Positions 20,570 to 31,910 of a stretch of DNA of 64,000 nucleotides are shown here, piece after piece. The translations under genes and the position numbers were made by a program. Numbering within the stretch: the stretch's first letter is position 1; each line of letters starts with the position of its first letter. The stretch comes from Gautieria morchelliformis (Eukaryota; Basidiomycota; Agaricomycetes; Gomphales; Gomphaceae). The stretch is taken from contig WHVA01000033.1 in assembly GCA_015179125.1 (NCBI GenBank), forward strand, positions 1-64,000, in the 5' to 3' direction. The notes beneath the pieces were generated by a model. The model was not told where the DNA came from and ran no database searches. It saw only the letters and a program-made list of their open reading frames with translations.

Positions 20570-23500
20570 ATGAGGGTCGTATCCACCTTCTTCGCACCGT
20601 CATCTGTTCTGCACTCGGTCAAGTGCAGGTTAGATACGTCTGAGTACGATTATCTTGTTGTCACTCGTTCTGGCAGACTTGAAGTGTTCGTCTTACGTAC
20701 GGAAGGAGCAAAGCTACAGTGCAGTCTGCAGATATGGGGGGCTATATCTTCTCTGACGGTTGCGCATCACAAGGTGACAATACGCCTTTATTCCTAATGA
20801 GTACACCTCTAACACTGTGCCTAGGATGCTCCGGATACTTTGCTTGTAACGACTGAGACGCCTGATCCTCTTGCGATACTTCTGGAGTATGTGCCGGAAG
20901 TGGAGGGTAGTGAACCCTTCCTGAGAGGATACAATACTCTGTCTCTTCGGTCATCCTATTCACGGTCGGTGGAATTTTTCGAGGGTGCTCTTGTACACCC
21001 CAGTGGAGACGTTGCCGTCGTGGCCACTTACATAGGGAAGCTGAAAGCGCTGGTGCTGAAAGGCACGCTGCGGAAAAAAATAAAAGCCGACTTTGATTGC
21101 ATGTCAGTGACGTTCCTTACTGCTTTGACTAGCCGTGGTCATCTGACTGGCCGCTCATAGTCTGACCGAATTGAATGTTCTTTCGATGTGTTTTGTTCCC
21201 GTTCCAGTCGTATCTCAAACATATGTTCTGGCAATTTTGCATCGTGATTATACTGGGACACTTCGGCTGCTCGCTCGCGACTTATCCATCCAAGGACAAG
21301 AATTATCCATTGAACCCTCAAATGCTTTCCCTCAGATTACAATCACTGAAGACGACTCAAACACTCTAGTACCCATTCCCCCGTCGGGTGAGGGTCCTTC
21401 TGGGGTATTGGTACTTGGTGGTCAGAGTATCTTGTTCTTTGAACTGGGAACTTGGGAGTCATCAGACAAAGGGAAAGCAGCAGAGAAGCAGCCAAAACTA
21501 AAGGGACGTCGGAGGAAAACCAGTTCCGTACAAGGCGGATTAGACATGGCTACCGAACCGCGAGCACAGGTGGACTGGCCCCTGTGTGATATTATATCGT
21601 GAGTTCATGCGGTGGAGCGTGAACTGTGCAGTTACGCTGAACCACAAATTACCATAGATATGCTTTGATTGATTCTGATGGTTCCCGGATTTTGTTAGGG
21701 GATGCCTTTGGAAAATTATGCCTCCTTTCGCTAACCAGGTCAAGTTCTGAGGCTTCACTAACACTTGTTCGACTCGGGGAGGTTGGTCTTTCATTGTCCA
21801 AGTTCTGTCTACCTCTCAACTCGGATTCTACAGACATCGCCGGCTACCACTATGGCCTATCTCAATTCTGGTGTGATTTTCGTTGGCTCGCATCACGGCG
21901 ATTCGCAAATTGTCCGAATTACGCCTTCTGCTGATCCCCTTATCGGTATCCAATTGGATGTCCTAGACACCTTCAAAAACATTGCACCAATAATGGATGC
22001 AATTTTTGTCGATGCTGAGAATTCTGGACAGGTTAGTTGCCATTATCGTCGTCGCGGAGGATGGATCAGTAACCCTGTTTAGGCCCAAATAGTCACTTGC
22101 TCTGGAGCGTTTAATACAGGATCATTAAGGATCATCCGGAATGGTGCTGATCTGGAAGAACTCGCCGTTGTAGACGACATGACTCCTGTCAAGCTTATGT
22201 GGCCATTGAAGTTCAATTATGAGGCACAGTGCGTACTAATGCTTATCGTATCCTTTCTTTCGCTGTTGACGAAGGTACAGAATGGACAACATGCTGGTTA
22301 TATCAACTCTACAATCCACTCGATTTTATTCCCTCGCCCACTTTGAGCAAGGTATTGTCGACGAGCTCGACGAAGACGCTTGTCCGGGGTTCTCGGTGGA
22401 ACCTACCTTCGCAATCAGTAATATGTCTTCCATTGTCCTTCCTACAGACGGAAATACCAGACAAACGCGCTACGATGATAGCCAATTCGTTGTGCAGGTT
22501 ACCTCGACAGGGGTGTTACTGGTCAACTTATCCACTGGTATGCGTGAATCAACATGGCAAGGTGAAACCGATATTGTTGCAGCCTGTGCCAATGGATCAC
22601 AAGTAGCCGTCGCTTTAAAGGGCAGTCAGTTAGTAATACTCTCTGTCAGGGACTCACAGTTGGTTGAATTGCGGTGCGTCTGTATTTATGTCCCAATGTA
22701 TTTGATGAATTCGATCTTTGGCTAGTTCACGTTTCTTCCAAGATGGGGAGATTTCGACTGTGACAATACATCCATATGATACGTCTCTCCCGTTTTCCAA
22801 CTACGTTGCCGTAGGCTTTTACGAGTCTAACACCGTAAGTATTGTACATGCCGCAGAACTCATGCGTCCATTCCTCCCCTCCCTCTCGCTACCACACCTC
22901 CCAGTCTCGCTACTTCTCTGCCAGTTTGGCCTTGGCGGCGCCAGCCGTAGGCGTCCCATCGGTCATTCTAAAAACCATCCCACTCATTTGCTGGCTGGTT
23001 TGGGTGATGGAAACTTGCATGTATATGGCCTTGATGTTGTGGACAATCTTGCAAACGTCTGCGAGCAGAGGCTTATCCCTCTCGGGTCAACTAAACCAGT
23101 TTTCATGACATCCTTCCGCCCTCTTCAAATGGATAGCGGCGTTAGTGAACATAGTGTTTTGGCATCTGGTAGCAGACCTGTCGTGCTCTATTGGGATAAT
23201 GGTAGATTAAAACACTCCGCTTTGGTCCGCAAGGTTAGTGCCGCCCTACGTGACCACGTTTTTGGACTGCTCAATATATGACCAGGGCATCAGTGCAGCA
23301 TGCCCGCTCAATTCTAAGGACTTTCCTTCGTCGATTATTTTTGCGCTCAACAAGGAGCATAATGGCAGAGTAGATGCGACGAGCTTGCTCATTGGAAGGG
23401 TTCGGGAGTTGCAGAAGTTACATATTCGAACGGTATTAGATTTCGTCCCCTATCCCGGCAGTTATTAATTGTCGAATCTCCCACATAGATACCCTTTGGC

Positions 23501-25005
23501 CTTGACAACCCGGTGCGCATCGCTCATCATCTTCACCTCAAGGTGCTAGGCGTCGGATGTGAACGAACACAGCCTCATCGAGTCGGCGAATTCGCGCTGC
23601 AGTCCTGTTCATTTAAAATTATCGACGACACAACATTTGAACGTGAAGCATTTTGACCCTTCAGAGATGGACATGGTGCTGATCCGGATCTACAGAGTTA
23701 CATCACTTTCCATGCGACCCAGACGAAGAAATCACAGTTGTTCAAACGTTGTCGCTGTCCCTCGATGATAGTCACGCTAATGAACGTAAGACTTACTTTG
23801 TGGTTGGATCACAATACCATCAACCAGAGGAAACGGAAGCTCATGAAGGCCGAATTATGTTGTTCGAGGCTCGTGACCCTTGGCTTCCTGAACCCCAAGC
23901 TGATCGGCAGGATACCAAGGGCCGTGGAAAGGTTGGCTTGGCGACTTCATTCAAAGTGAAGGGCTGTGTGTTCGCTGTTGCTGAAATAGACGGACAAATT
24001 GCAGCTGGGATCAACGAGTCCGTGAGTTGTTTTCAACAACTTCGACTCCCGCCCTCAAATGCTTGTAGGTATACATTTTCCGTTTGAAAACTATCCAGGA
24101 GTCTAGAACAATGCCTTCAACAAATCCTTCTAGTATTGAGCTTGAAGTGGCGGCAAGATGGACACACAACTATATTGTTTCCAATATCGTTTCTCGAGGT
24201 GATCGGATATACATCAGCGATGCCATCAGTTCATTGTCTGTCATCCAATGGGACCCATCTAGTCAAACTCTACAAAACGTTGCTCGGGACTATACCCCTT
24301 TGTGGCCAGTAGCTATCCAGACATTTGACAAGGACAACATTGTCGGCTGCAACGTATGAAGATGTTTTTTTCTTCAATTTCGTGTTAACCAACGGTTTCC
24401 GTGCGACAGAATGATTGCAACTTGTTCGTATATACTACAAACGCTACTGAAAATAGGCTGGAGCAGGTAGGTAACTACTATCTGGGTGACTGCGTCAACA
24501 AATTTCTCCCAGGTGTGTAAATTGAGATTTATTTATTCCTTTTCTTATTCCGTACAGGCAGTTTGACCTCACAACCGGAGTCGAATGAAGCCGTACGACC
24601 CGAACAAATGTTCATGACGTCAAATGGCCGCATTGGGGTGATATCTGGGCTTAGCGATCAAGTTTCTTTACATATGACAGCCCTCCAGCGAAATCTGGGG
24701 TATGCCATTTCAGGGCCGGGCGACATGAAGCATGCGAAGTGAGTTGCCAAAAATTCTTTCCCATCCTTGAATTTTGACCTGCGTCGCCCAGATGGCGTGC
24801 ACCAAAGAATTCCCGCGGCGTTTCGGATTCTATCGGTGAAGCAACTGGATTCCTGGACGGTGACTTCCTCGAGCGCTTGTTGGACTTTAACAACGGATCG
24901 CCAGAAGTGCAGAAAGCCATGGAGGGTAACACCGACGCTGAAAAGCTGCCCATTCCATTCTCAGAAGTTGTGAACGTGTTAGAACAATTGCAGGCTGTAC
25001 ATTGA
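20570..25005 (+). CDS. DDB1: DNA damage-binding protein 1 (DDB1)
   Basis: A long gene of many exons (first intron 20774-20824) encodes a beta-propeller protein of the DDB1/CPSF160 family. The start is MRVVSTFFAPSSVLHSVKCR. Landmarks are DYLVVTRSGRLEVF, VLAILHRDYTGTLRLLARDL, IVTCSGAFNTGSLRIIRNGA (a DDB1 signature) and LMWPLKFNYEA. Later ones are LLAGLGDGNLHVYGLDVVDN, YFVVGSQYHQPEETEAHEGR, and the end PIPFSEVVNVLEQLQAVH with TGA at 25003-25005. DDB1 is the adaptor of the CUL4 ubiquitin ligase and recognises damaged DNA with DDB2-type partners. The exon stretches I followed stay open between plausible GT..AG sites. An intact second copy lies in the right arm. Confidence 0.87.
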
Positions 25006-25351
25006 ATATAAATAGTAGTATTGCGACCAATCGCTCACGTCACGCATCACGGTGGCCTTTGAGCTGAATTTGGATCTAGGCTGGAATCCAGGTTTGAGCC
25101 TATGGATATTCAGCAACGTCATGACCTATTGAATACTGAGCCATTGCCCCTTTTATATATGATCGATAACGCGTCACTCTAGTCGAGGTGCGTAATCGAC
25201 TTGACAAAGGGGTTATGGCAGAAAGTGGAAGCAGAGGCGGCCTCCTAATCATAATGTCTATACGTTGGTATATTTGTACCCCTTCCATCCACCCCCGAAC
25301 CGTGTCAGCGATGACCGAGACCAGGCTGCTAGAACACTCCCGGCAGCAACA

Positions 25352-26959
25352 ATGGCAAAAGGTGCCGCTTGGGATCCTCTCTTGGACAATATCAGGCTGT
25401 TTACAAAGACTGTGGATGGCATACCAGAGGTAATCAAGCCGTCAGCCTTCCCATCACTTGATAATGACACATGACCTTTTCTAGATCCATCTTTATGCAA
25501 TAATGGCCTTATCCATCTTGTCCAGTGCACACAAGGTATATCTATCACTTGCACCAACAGGATAGCCATATCTGATATCTGGGTCGACTATATGCAGAGG
25601 ATAATTGCTCAGAAGAACGGGATAATTGCTCAGAAGGACACTATCAATAGGCTTGCTAAGAGTATTGGAGACACCTTCGCGTTCGTCCACTTGGCAATGC
25701 CGTTGAAGAGAATTGAATCGCAAAAGTCAATTTTCATATCCTTGACGATTCAGACGATAGAGTGTGCCTACTTTATCCGCGACTACGTGAAAAACAAGGA
25801 TCTATGTATGTCCTCACATTTTGTCAGGCGGCGATAGTCCTTTAAGTGTTGACCTTTGTTCAGGGGAACAAACCGGGAAGAATCTAGCGTCGAATATTGA
25901 CAACAAAGTCAAGCAATATCAGGATACGCTCAACAAACTCAGGTTGGCGATACAGGAACACGATGTTTCTCCTAACATACCTCTACTATGTTTTCCTCAA
26001 GTTTGGGATTTCTGTGGGTTTTCAGATTTGGGGCCTTTCCCGAGGCTAATAAAGCTTGTAAACAGCCTGGAAAATTCAACCGAATGACATGCTCTATGAA
26101 GGAAGAAAGTTGCGGAATCTTGTGTCGGACGTTGGACAATTCCAGGACATGTTCAATCAACTCCGGTTGGCACGACAAGATGCCGCCACGCACACTGGTA
26201 TTACCGCCATGCGTGTTTTGGATGCCGTCCGTGACATTTGTTTGTTTTCCGATCTTAATACCGTTCTGAGACTAATATGCCTTGCAAAAAGGCATGGAAC
26301 TTCGACTCAATGACATGCCATATGCAGCAGGTGCCCGGTTTGATGCGGACAAGGGGTGCCTGCAAGGTATTCGGGAACAGGTTATTGTGGAGATCTGCGA
26401 TTGGGTCAACCAGGACAGTGATGACACTACCCGTCGTATATTTTTCTTGCATGGCGTTGCAGGTGCCGGCAAGTCTGCCATTGCGCACGAGATTGCTCGA
26501 CGATTTGATAGGCTCAATCGCCTTGGGTCGTCGTACTGCTTTGACCATGCTCTTCATGCAAAATGTTCCCCCAACAATGTCTTCAGCACGATTGCTCGTG
26601 ATCTAGCTGATATCGACCCAGAACGAAAAGCATCGTTATTCAGAGCGATTGGGGAGCAGCGTTCGCTTCGGACCACACACGCACCTCGTGAACAGTTCCA
26701 GAAGTTTATTCTAGACACTGGTCATGGGCTAACTAATGTTGGACCCACCGTGATCGTCATTGATGCATTGGATGAAATTGGAAATCAGGAATCTCGCGGG
26801 GCTCTCTTGTCTGTTCTTGGCGACGAGGCAGGAAAGCTGCCGTCTAATTTCCGCATTTTTGTCACAGGTCGTCCAGAAGAAGATATTCTTGAGGCCCTTG
26901 TTGGGAAGGAACACGTTCTTTCTAAGCGCATAGAGGATATCGATCCAAAGCCTCATTAG
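25352..26959 (+). pseudogene. NACHT-type NLR (STAND NTPase), 3' truncated
   Basis: The ATG at 25352 gives AKGAAWDPLLDNIRLFTKTV, followed across short introns by IHLYAIMALSILSSAHK and a helical region. This start resembles the N-terminal 'Goodbye'-type regions of Agaricomycete NLRs. The NACHT core follows: FFLHGVAGAGKSAIAHEIAR (Walker A) at about 26445-26505, CFDHALHAKCSPNNVFSTIA, TVIVIDALDE (Walker B) at about 26750, and FVTGRPEEDILEAL. The frame stops at 26959, where GC-rich DNA leading into the DIRS-like element begins, so the winged-helix and repeat sensor domains are missing. NLRs of this class act in non-self recognition and regulated cell death. This copy is probably a truncated relic. 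Confidence 0.72.
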
Positions 26960-27108
26960 GAAAAATGCTGGCTACCACGTGTACTGCCAGTGCGCGTCGC
27001 GTGGCGTGGTTTACTTACTCACGTAGTTTCGCGCATCATGGGCTGTGTACGTCCCACATAGTGCTCCAAAACCTCCCTGTGTATCATATGTCACATTCAA
27101 TGAGAGAA

Positions 27109-27130
27109 GGTGCCGGCGAACGCCGGCACC
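27109..27130. repeat. Perfect 10-bp hairpin at DIRS-like 5' region
   Basis: GGTGCCGGCG, AA, CGCCGGCACC forms a strong stem-loop about 135 bases before the gag ATG of the DIRS-like element. It may belong to the element's terminal region. No matching inverted terminal repeat was found at the right end. Confidence 0.5.
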
Positions 27131-27265
27131 CAGCGTCCAGCTGAGCGCAGCCGCGGGCGCTCCGCCCTGCACCGTTTTTCTCTTACCCCCATCACCCACT
27201 CGCTCAAGATCCACACCCACGCTCTTTCGCTCGATCCTCAGAATTTCTCTTTAGCCAGCAAGACG

Positions 27266-29072
27266 ATGACCCACGAACACCTAGGATTGAATATCACCCC
27301 CCCACCGTCGCAATCGCAACACGGCCAGCGCACCGAGCAGGGAACGTCTCCCAGTGGAGCCGCCGGATGTCGCCCAACACACCAGCGATCGGACCAGCTC
27401 CCGGCAAGGCCCCCCAGCGCCGTCAGGAATCGGGAACCGCCCATCCAGGACAACCACCTGCCGCGAGGCGCGCCGCCCACCAACCTGGAGATGGCGGCCA
27501 GGTTGAAGGAGCAAGAGGACGAAATCCTGCGGCTCAAAGCCCAGATAGCAGCAGCTGGAGCTCAGCATCAGCACCAGCAACCGCAGCAGCAGCAGCCCCG
27601 GCCCCAGCCGCAGTCGCAACCGCAACCTCAACCACAGCCGCAACCGCAACCGCAGCCGCAGCCGCAACCGCAGCCACAACCGCAACCGCAACCTGACCTC
27701 CCCCCCCAGCACGCAGCCGGGCAACCACCGGCCCAGGAAGACGGCAGGGAAGCCCTGTGCGCCGACAGCGCAACCATAGAGCAAGCAAGGATGCTGGCGA
27801 CGGCCAGAGACGAGGGAAAGAAAGCGCACCTCCCGGACCTCATCCCGGGCTTCAAGGCAAGCCCACTAGACATAGGTGAGCAGCCAGTTCCATCCGCCCC
27901 CCCCCTGCCCCCCCTCCCTTCTCCCCCTCATTCGCTCCCGCCCCGTTCCTCCCTACCTTCTCGCTTCCTCCCATCCTCTTGCCCGGTTTCCCACACCCCA
28001 TCTCCTCTCCCCCTCACCCGACCCCACACGTCCCCCGCCGAGAAGGCGAGCCAAGGGGTGTGATAGGCAGCCCCACCGTTCTGTGCTGGCCGGCCGAGCG
28101 ATAGGCTCGCGCATGGCCGGCTCTTGGCTATAGGCCTCTGGCAGCCGCTGGCTGAAGGCCGCAGAGAGCCCCAAACTGGACCCCCCCCACCCCTCTCCCT
28201 CGCACCTTTCCCCCCCACCATGTTCCCTCCGACCGCCTATTCCCCCCCCCGTCGTCTGCGTCATGCCACGTACTGACTGCGCCCACCTCCCGCCCATAGC
28301 CGTGCCACTGAAGGCAGACGATGCCTTTAGGATGTTCCGCTACGTCCCGTACACCTCCCTTTCCCTGGCAGCCAGAATCAAGGCAAGCAGAGGGGAAGAA
28401 GACTTCGTGGTGAATGCGCAAGGGGGCCTCACGGCCAAGGGCCTGGACCGCAGGAGCGAGAAATCCATCTCGATGGTTGAGTGGTACGCGGCAGCCAAGG
28501 CAGCGGAGGATCGAACCAGGTTCTATCACGGCGAGGCGAGGGCAAGTGCTCTTGCCTCGCACCACAAGCTGGTTATGGACCTGGGACGGTCCCACAGTTG
28601 GGACATTGCGATGGAATACGACGTCCAGCAACGAGAGTTAGCGGCGCTGAACCCGGCCCACGACCTAACCACGTTAGACATAACTGCGCTAACGTTAATA
28701 GCCACCAGACCGTCAGGTGGGCAGCCCGTGACGCGAGCCACATCCCCTTTGGGCAAACGGTCCTTCCCACGTGAATTCTCCCCGCCACCAGCGCGAAAAA
28801 GGGCTAGGGCCTGCTGCTTTCGGTGTGGAGTCGCTGGTCACCTACCCGCGGACTGCAGAGCGTCCACGACCAACCACGGCAAGCCAGCCGCGACCATCGC
28901 CGTCAACGCGAAAAGCAAGAACACCCTCGTTGCCCCCAACGGGAAACATTACTGCTTTAATTGGGCCAGAGGTTCAGCCTGCGCCTTTGGCGATGCGTGC
29001 AGCAACTTTCACGGTTGCAGCCTGTGCGGCGAGCCCGCGCACGGAGCCGGCACGTGCCAGCCCCGGGCCTGA
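27266..29072 (+). CDS. DIRS-like element gag with intron
   Basis: Exon 1 (27266-27875) encodes a Gln/Pro-rich protein with a coiled-coil segment (LEMAARLKEQEDEILRLKAQ) and a long PQ dipeptide run. An intron from GTGAGC at 27876 to CATAG at 28299 joins two different frames exactly (DI + A + VPLKADDA). Exon 2 encodes DAFRMFRYVPYTSLSLAARI, then a CCHC knuckle (CFRCGVAGHLPADC), a CCCH finger (CFNWARGSACAFGDACSNFH) and a further short Cys cluster ending at the stop, 29072. Such zinc-finger proteins precede RT in many fungal tyrosine-recombinase retroelements and bind nucleic acid. The 424-bp Pro-codon-rich interval could otherwise be an unspliced frameshift, but the GT..AG fit favours splicing. 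Confidence 0.68.
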
Positions 29073-30748
29073 CCCCAGGGGTGTGGTGACTCCACTCGAC
29101 CCAGATCGAGTGGAGTCGTTACTCTGTAAATACGGACTGCAGGGCAAATGGGGCCACATTGTAAATGGACTACGCAGCGGCTTCGACGTTGGGGTGCGCG
29201 AGCTGCCCCAACGCACACATTTATTTCGAAAACCACAGCTCTTCTCGACTAAATCCCGATATAATAGACAGCTATATAATGACCGAACAGAAGATCGGAC
29301 GCTACTCCAAGGCCTTCGACCCGCCAGAGCTCGAGGCCTTAATCGGACCTTTCCGTTCAGCGCCACTTGGGCTCGTGCCCAAGCCGCACTCGGACAGTTT
29401 CAGAATGGTGCAAGACTTATCATTTCCATGAAACGACCCTGCGTTCGCATCCATCAATGCCGGGATAAGCTCCGACGATTTCCCGACAGAATGGGGAACC
29501 TTTGACAGCACGGCAGCCCTGATCATCGCACTGCCCGAAGGTTGCACGGCAGCGACCTTCGACATCGCAGCAGTGTACCGCATGACACCAGTCCGACCAG
29601 AGCAGCAGAACGCGCTCTGCGTCTACTGGAGAGACAAGGTATACATTGACCGGGCACTGATGTTCGGCCTAACATCGAGTGCCGGGGTGTTTGGCGCCGT
29701 GGCCAACATGATTGTCGACATACACCTGGTGGCCGGGTTCGGGCCCATCCGCAAATGGGTAGACGACTTCCTGGTGATCCGGATGCCGCACCAGACGTGG
29801 AGAGAAGAGGATTTCATAGAACTGACGGAGTGGGCTGGAGTGCCGTGGAGCAGACCAAAGACAAGGGAGCTGGCAATAAGGCAGAGATACATCGGCTTTA
29901 TCTGGGACCTGGCCAAGAGGACAGCGGCGCTGCCGCCCAAAAAAGTAGACGCAATCTTGAAGCTGCTGGGAGGGTGGGCAGACATCAGCAACAAATTCTC
30001 CGAGCACGACACGGCCAGTGCCCACGGAAAGCTAGTACACGCGGCTTGCGTGTTCCACCTAATAAGACCCTTCCTCAGATCGATAGCGCGGTTTGCCCAC
30101 GTCTTCCAATCCAAGCGGGCGCGGCTCTCGCCACCACCAGCCGTGCGTGCAGACATGACTTGGATTCGGTACATCATACAGGTGTCGCCCAACGAGGTGC
30201 CGCTGGCGGTGCAGGACCCAGTCGACATTGGCTGGTGGGGAGATGCCAGCTCCTCATACGGAGTGGGCGTAGTCGTGGGTTCCAAATGGGGAGCGTGGAG
30301 CTGGGCACCAGGCACAGAGGTGGGATCCAAGCGGCAATTCGACATTGCGTGGGGAGAGGCGGTAGCGGTCCTCCTAGGGCTGACCCTCGTGGTGCAGAGC
30401 AGCGCTGCAGCCGAGCTAAAAGGCAAGCAGATTCTAGTAAGATCGGACAACACGAGCGTTGTAGCGGTGGTGAACAGCGGAAGGGCGCGAAACAGGGAAA
30501 CGAACAAGATCCTCAAACAAGTCTGCAAGCTGCTCGCGGCACACCATTTACGCCTCGTCGCTTGCTACGTCCCATCCAGCAAGAACGTCACCGACCCCCT
30601 TTCGAGAGGCAACGTCGCAGCCTTCACGGCAGCCTTCCCACATGTGCAGGACACCTCTGGCATGCCGCTCCCAGATTCGCTCGAGGAGCGACTGTCACAG
30701 TGGCAGTTCTCAACACGCTCCAAACCGCCACCCCAGCCCACAGGATGA
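29060..30748 (+). pseudogene. DIRS-like reverse transcriptase and RNase H
   Basis: The RT starts around WGHIVNGLRSGFDVGV and needs a frameshift near 29230 to continue as IGRYSKAFDPPELEALIGPF. A TGA at 29429-29431 interrupts LSFP-stop-NDPAFASINAG, where CGA (Arg) is the likely ancestor. Downstream the frame is open: TFDIAAVYRMTPVRPEQQNA, the catalytic RKWVDDFLVIR, then RNase H with GWWGDASSSYGVGVVV and VRSDNTSVVAVVNSG, ending YVPSSKNVTDPLSRGN and a stop at 30748. The RT and RNase H copy the element RNA. Only two lesions separate it from an intact enzyme, so it decayed recently. Confidence 0.83.
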
Positions 30749-31910
30749 GAGACGGGGCCAAGCTGCAGCTCCGCCCGTCGATGCTGAGACCGAGGTGCAA
30801 GGCAGAGGAACGGCTGTTCCTCTGGAGGGGCGTATGCACCCCACCCCCGGCAACGATAGACAATGCTTTCATACGATATGTGGAAAGCCTCGCTTCTAGG
30901 TCGTCGCTGCGCGACACCATCAGCTACGGAGCCGGGCTCCGCAAGTTTCACATCTTTTGCGACGCCTTCTCCATACCAGAAGACAAGAGATTGCCGGCGT
31001 CGTTCGAGCTCATGCACTCGTTCGCGCTATGGGTAGTCTCCGACCCAAACTCACTCGACCCGGAGATCGCGGCAGGGACGCCATTAGAGCCGGTATCGGT
31101 GGCCACGGCACGCAAGTACCTGGCAGCAGTGAGGGCCTGGCACATGGCACAGGGATGGCCCCCACCGCTGACCAGCGAAGGACTGACATGGATAGGCTGG
31201 TCGCTCCGAGGACTAGAAAACCTAGAAGGAGCCACTCGCAAGAAGCCGCTGTGGCCGCCAGTGACCACACGGATGCTCAGGGTGCTGAGAGTGACGCTGA
31301 ACCTCCAGAGTCCCTTCGACGCATGCGTATGGGCCATGGCCGCATGCGTATGGGCCATGGCCGCATGCGCATTCTGGGGAATGATGCGGCTAGGAGAAGT
31401 AGCGGTAGCATCACGCAGCTCGTTCGACGGCAACAAGCATCTGAAGAGGTGCGACGCCACGCTGGACAAGGACAACGATGGGAAACGGTACGCATGGCTA
31501 GACCTGCCGTCGGCCAAAATCGCCCGCCCTGGGGAGACGCAGTCGGTGTTCATGGTGGAGCAAGGAGACTTGTGCCCCCTCCAGGCGCTGCGGAACTTAG
31601 CCGCAGTAGTGCCTGCCGCTCCGAGCGATCTGCTATTTTCGTGGAGAGACACCAGAGGGGAGATCAGACCGATGATCAAAGCCAGGGCACTAGATTGCGT
31701 CAACAGCGTCCTTGGAGCCTGGGGTGGGGGACAACATTCGGCCACTCATTCAGGATCGGCGGTGCATCCTTCTACCTAGCTCAAGGAGTGAGCCCGGAAA
31801 TAGTGCGCTTGGCCGGGCGTTGGAAATCGCTAGCGTATGAGGCGTACATACGGGCGTTCGAGCAAATTGCATCGAGGCACCTGCAGGTCCTGGACAAAAT
31901 CCCGGCATAG
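30745..31910 (+). pseudogene. DIRS-like tyrosine recombinase
   Basis: The ATG at 30745 overlaps the RT stop in the sequence ATGA, which suggests termination-reinitiation coupling. The catalytic domain shows box I Arg in FWGMMRLGEVAVAS. After a one-base frameshift near 31720 it continues with GHSFRIGGASFYLAQG (His-x-x-Arg), AGRWKS and the likely nucleophile Tyr in YEAYIRAF, ending KIPA at 31910. In DIRS elements this enzyme replaces the integrase and inserts circular cDNA by site-specific recombination. A 21-bp tandem duplication (ACVWAMA twice, about 31322-31366) lies just before box I. The longer upstream extension of this frame, from 29755, is only a shadow of the RT. Confidence 0.82.

Larger units (their letters stand above)
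17519..25204 (+). repeat. Large inverted duplication, left arm
   Basis: 7.69 kb carrying the 5' part of DMC1, the gene at 18262-20471 and the whole of DDB1. Every position p from 17519 to about 24,740 pairs with 59063-p in the right arm, so there is no net indel over about 7.2 kb. By eye I found two base differences near the outer end: the base in the stretch at about 17660 and one at about 17593. The last about 200 bp beyond the DDB1 stop are clearly more diverged. Confidence 0.95.

Noticed and set aside
27534-27873. Minus-strand Leu/Arg- or Gly/Cys-rich frames opposite the PQ repeat of DIRS-like gag
   Set aside because: Shadows of the CAG/CCG-rich repeat.
29755-30744. Upstream half of a 674-codon frame that reads into the tyrosine recombinase
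   Set aside because: This half overlaps the RT/RNase H frame and has no recognisable motif; the recombinase most plausibly starts at the ATG at 30745.
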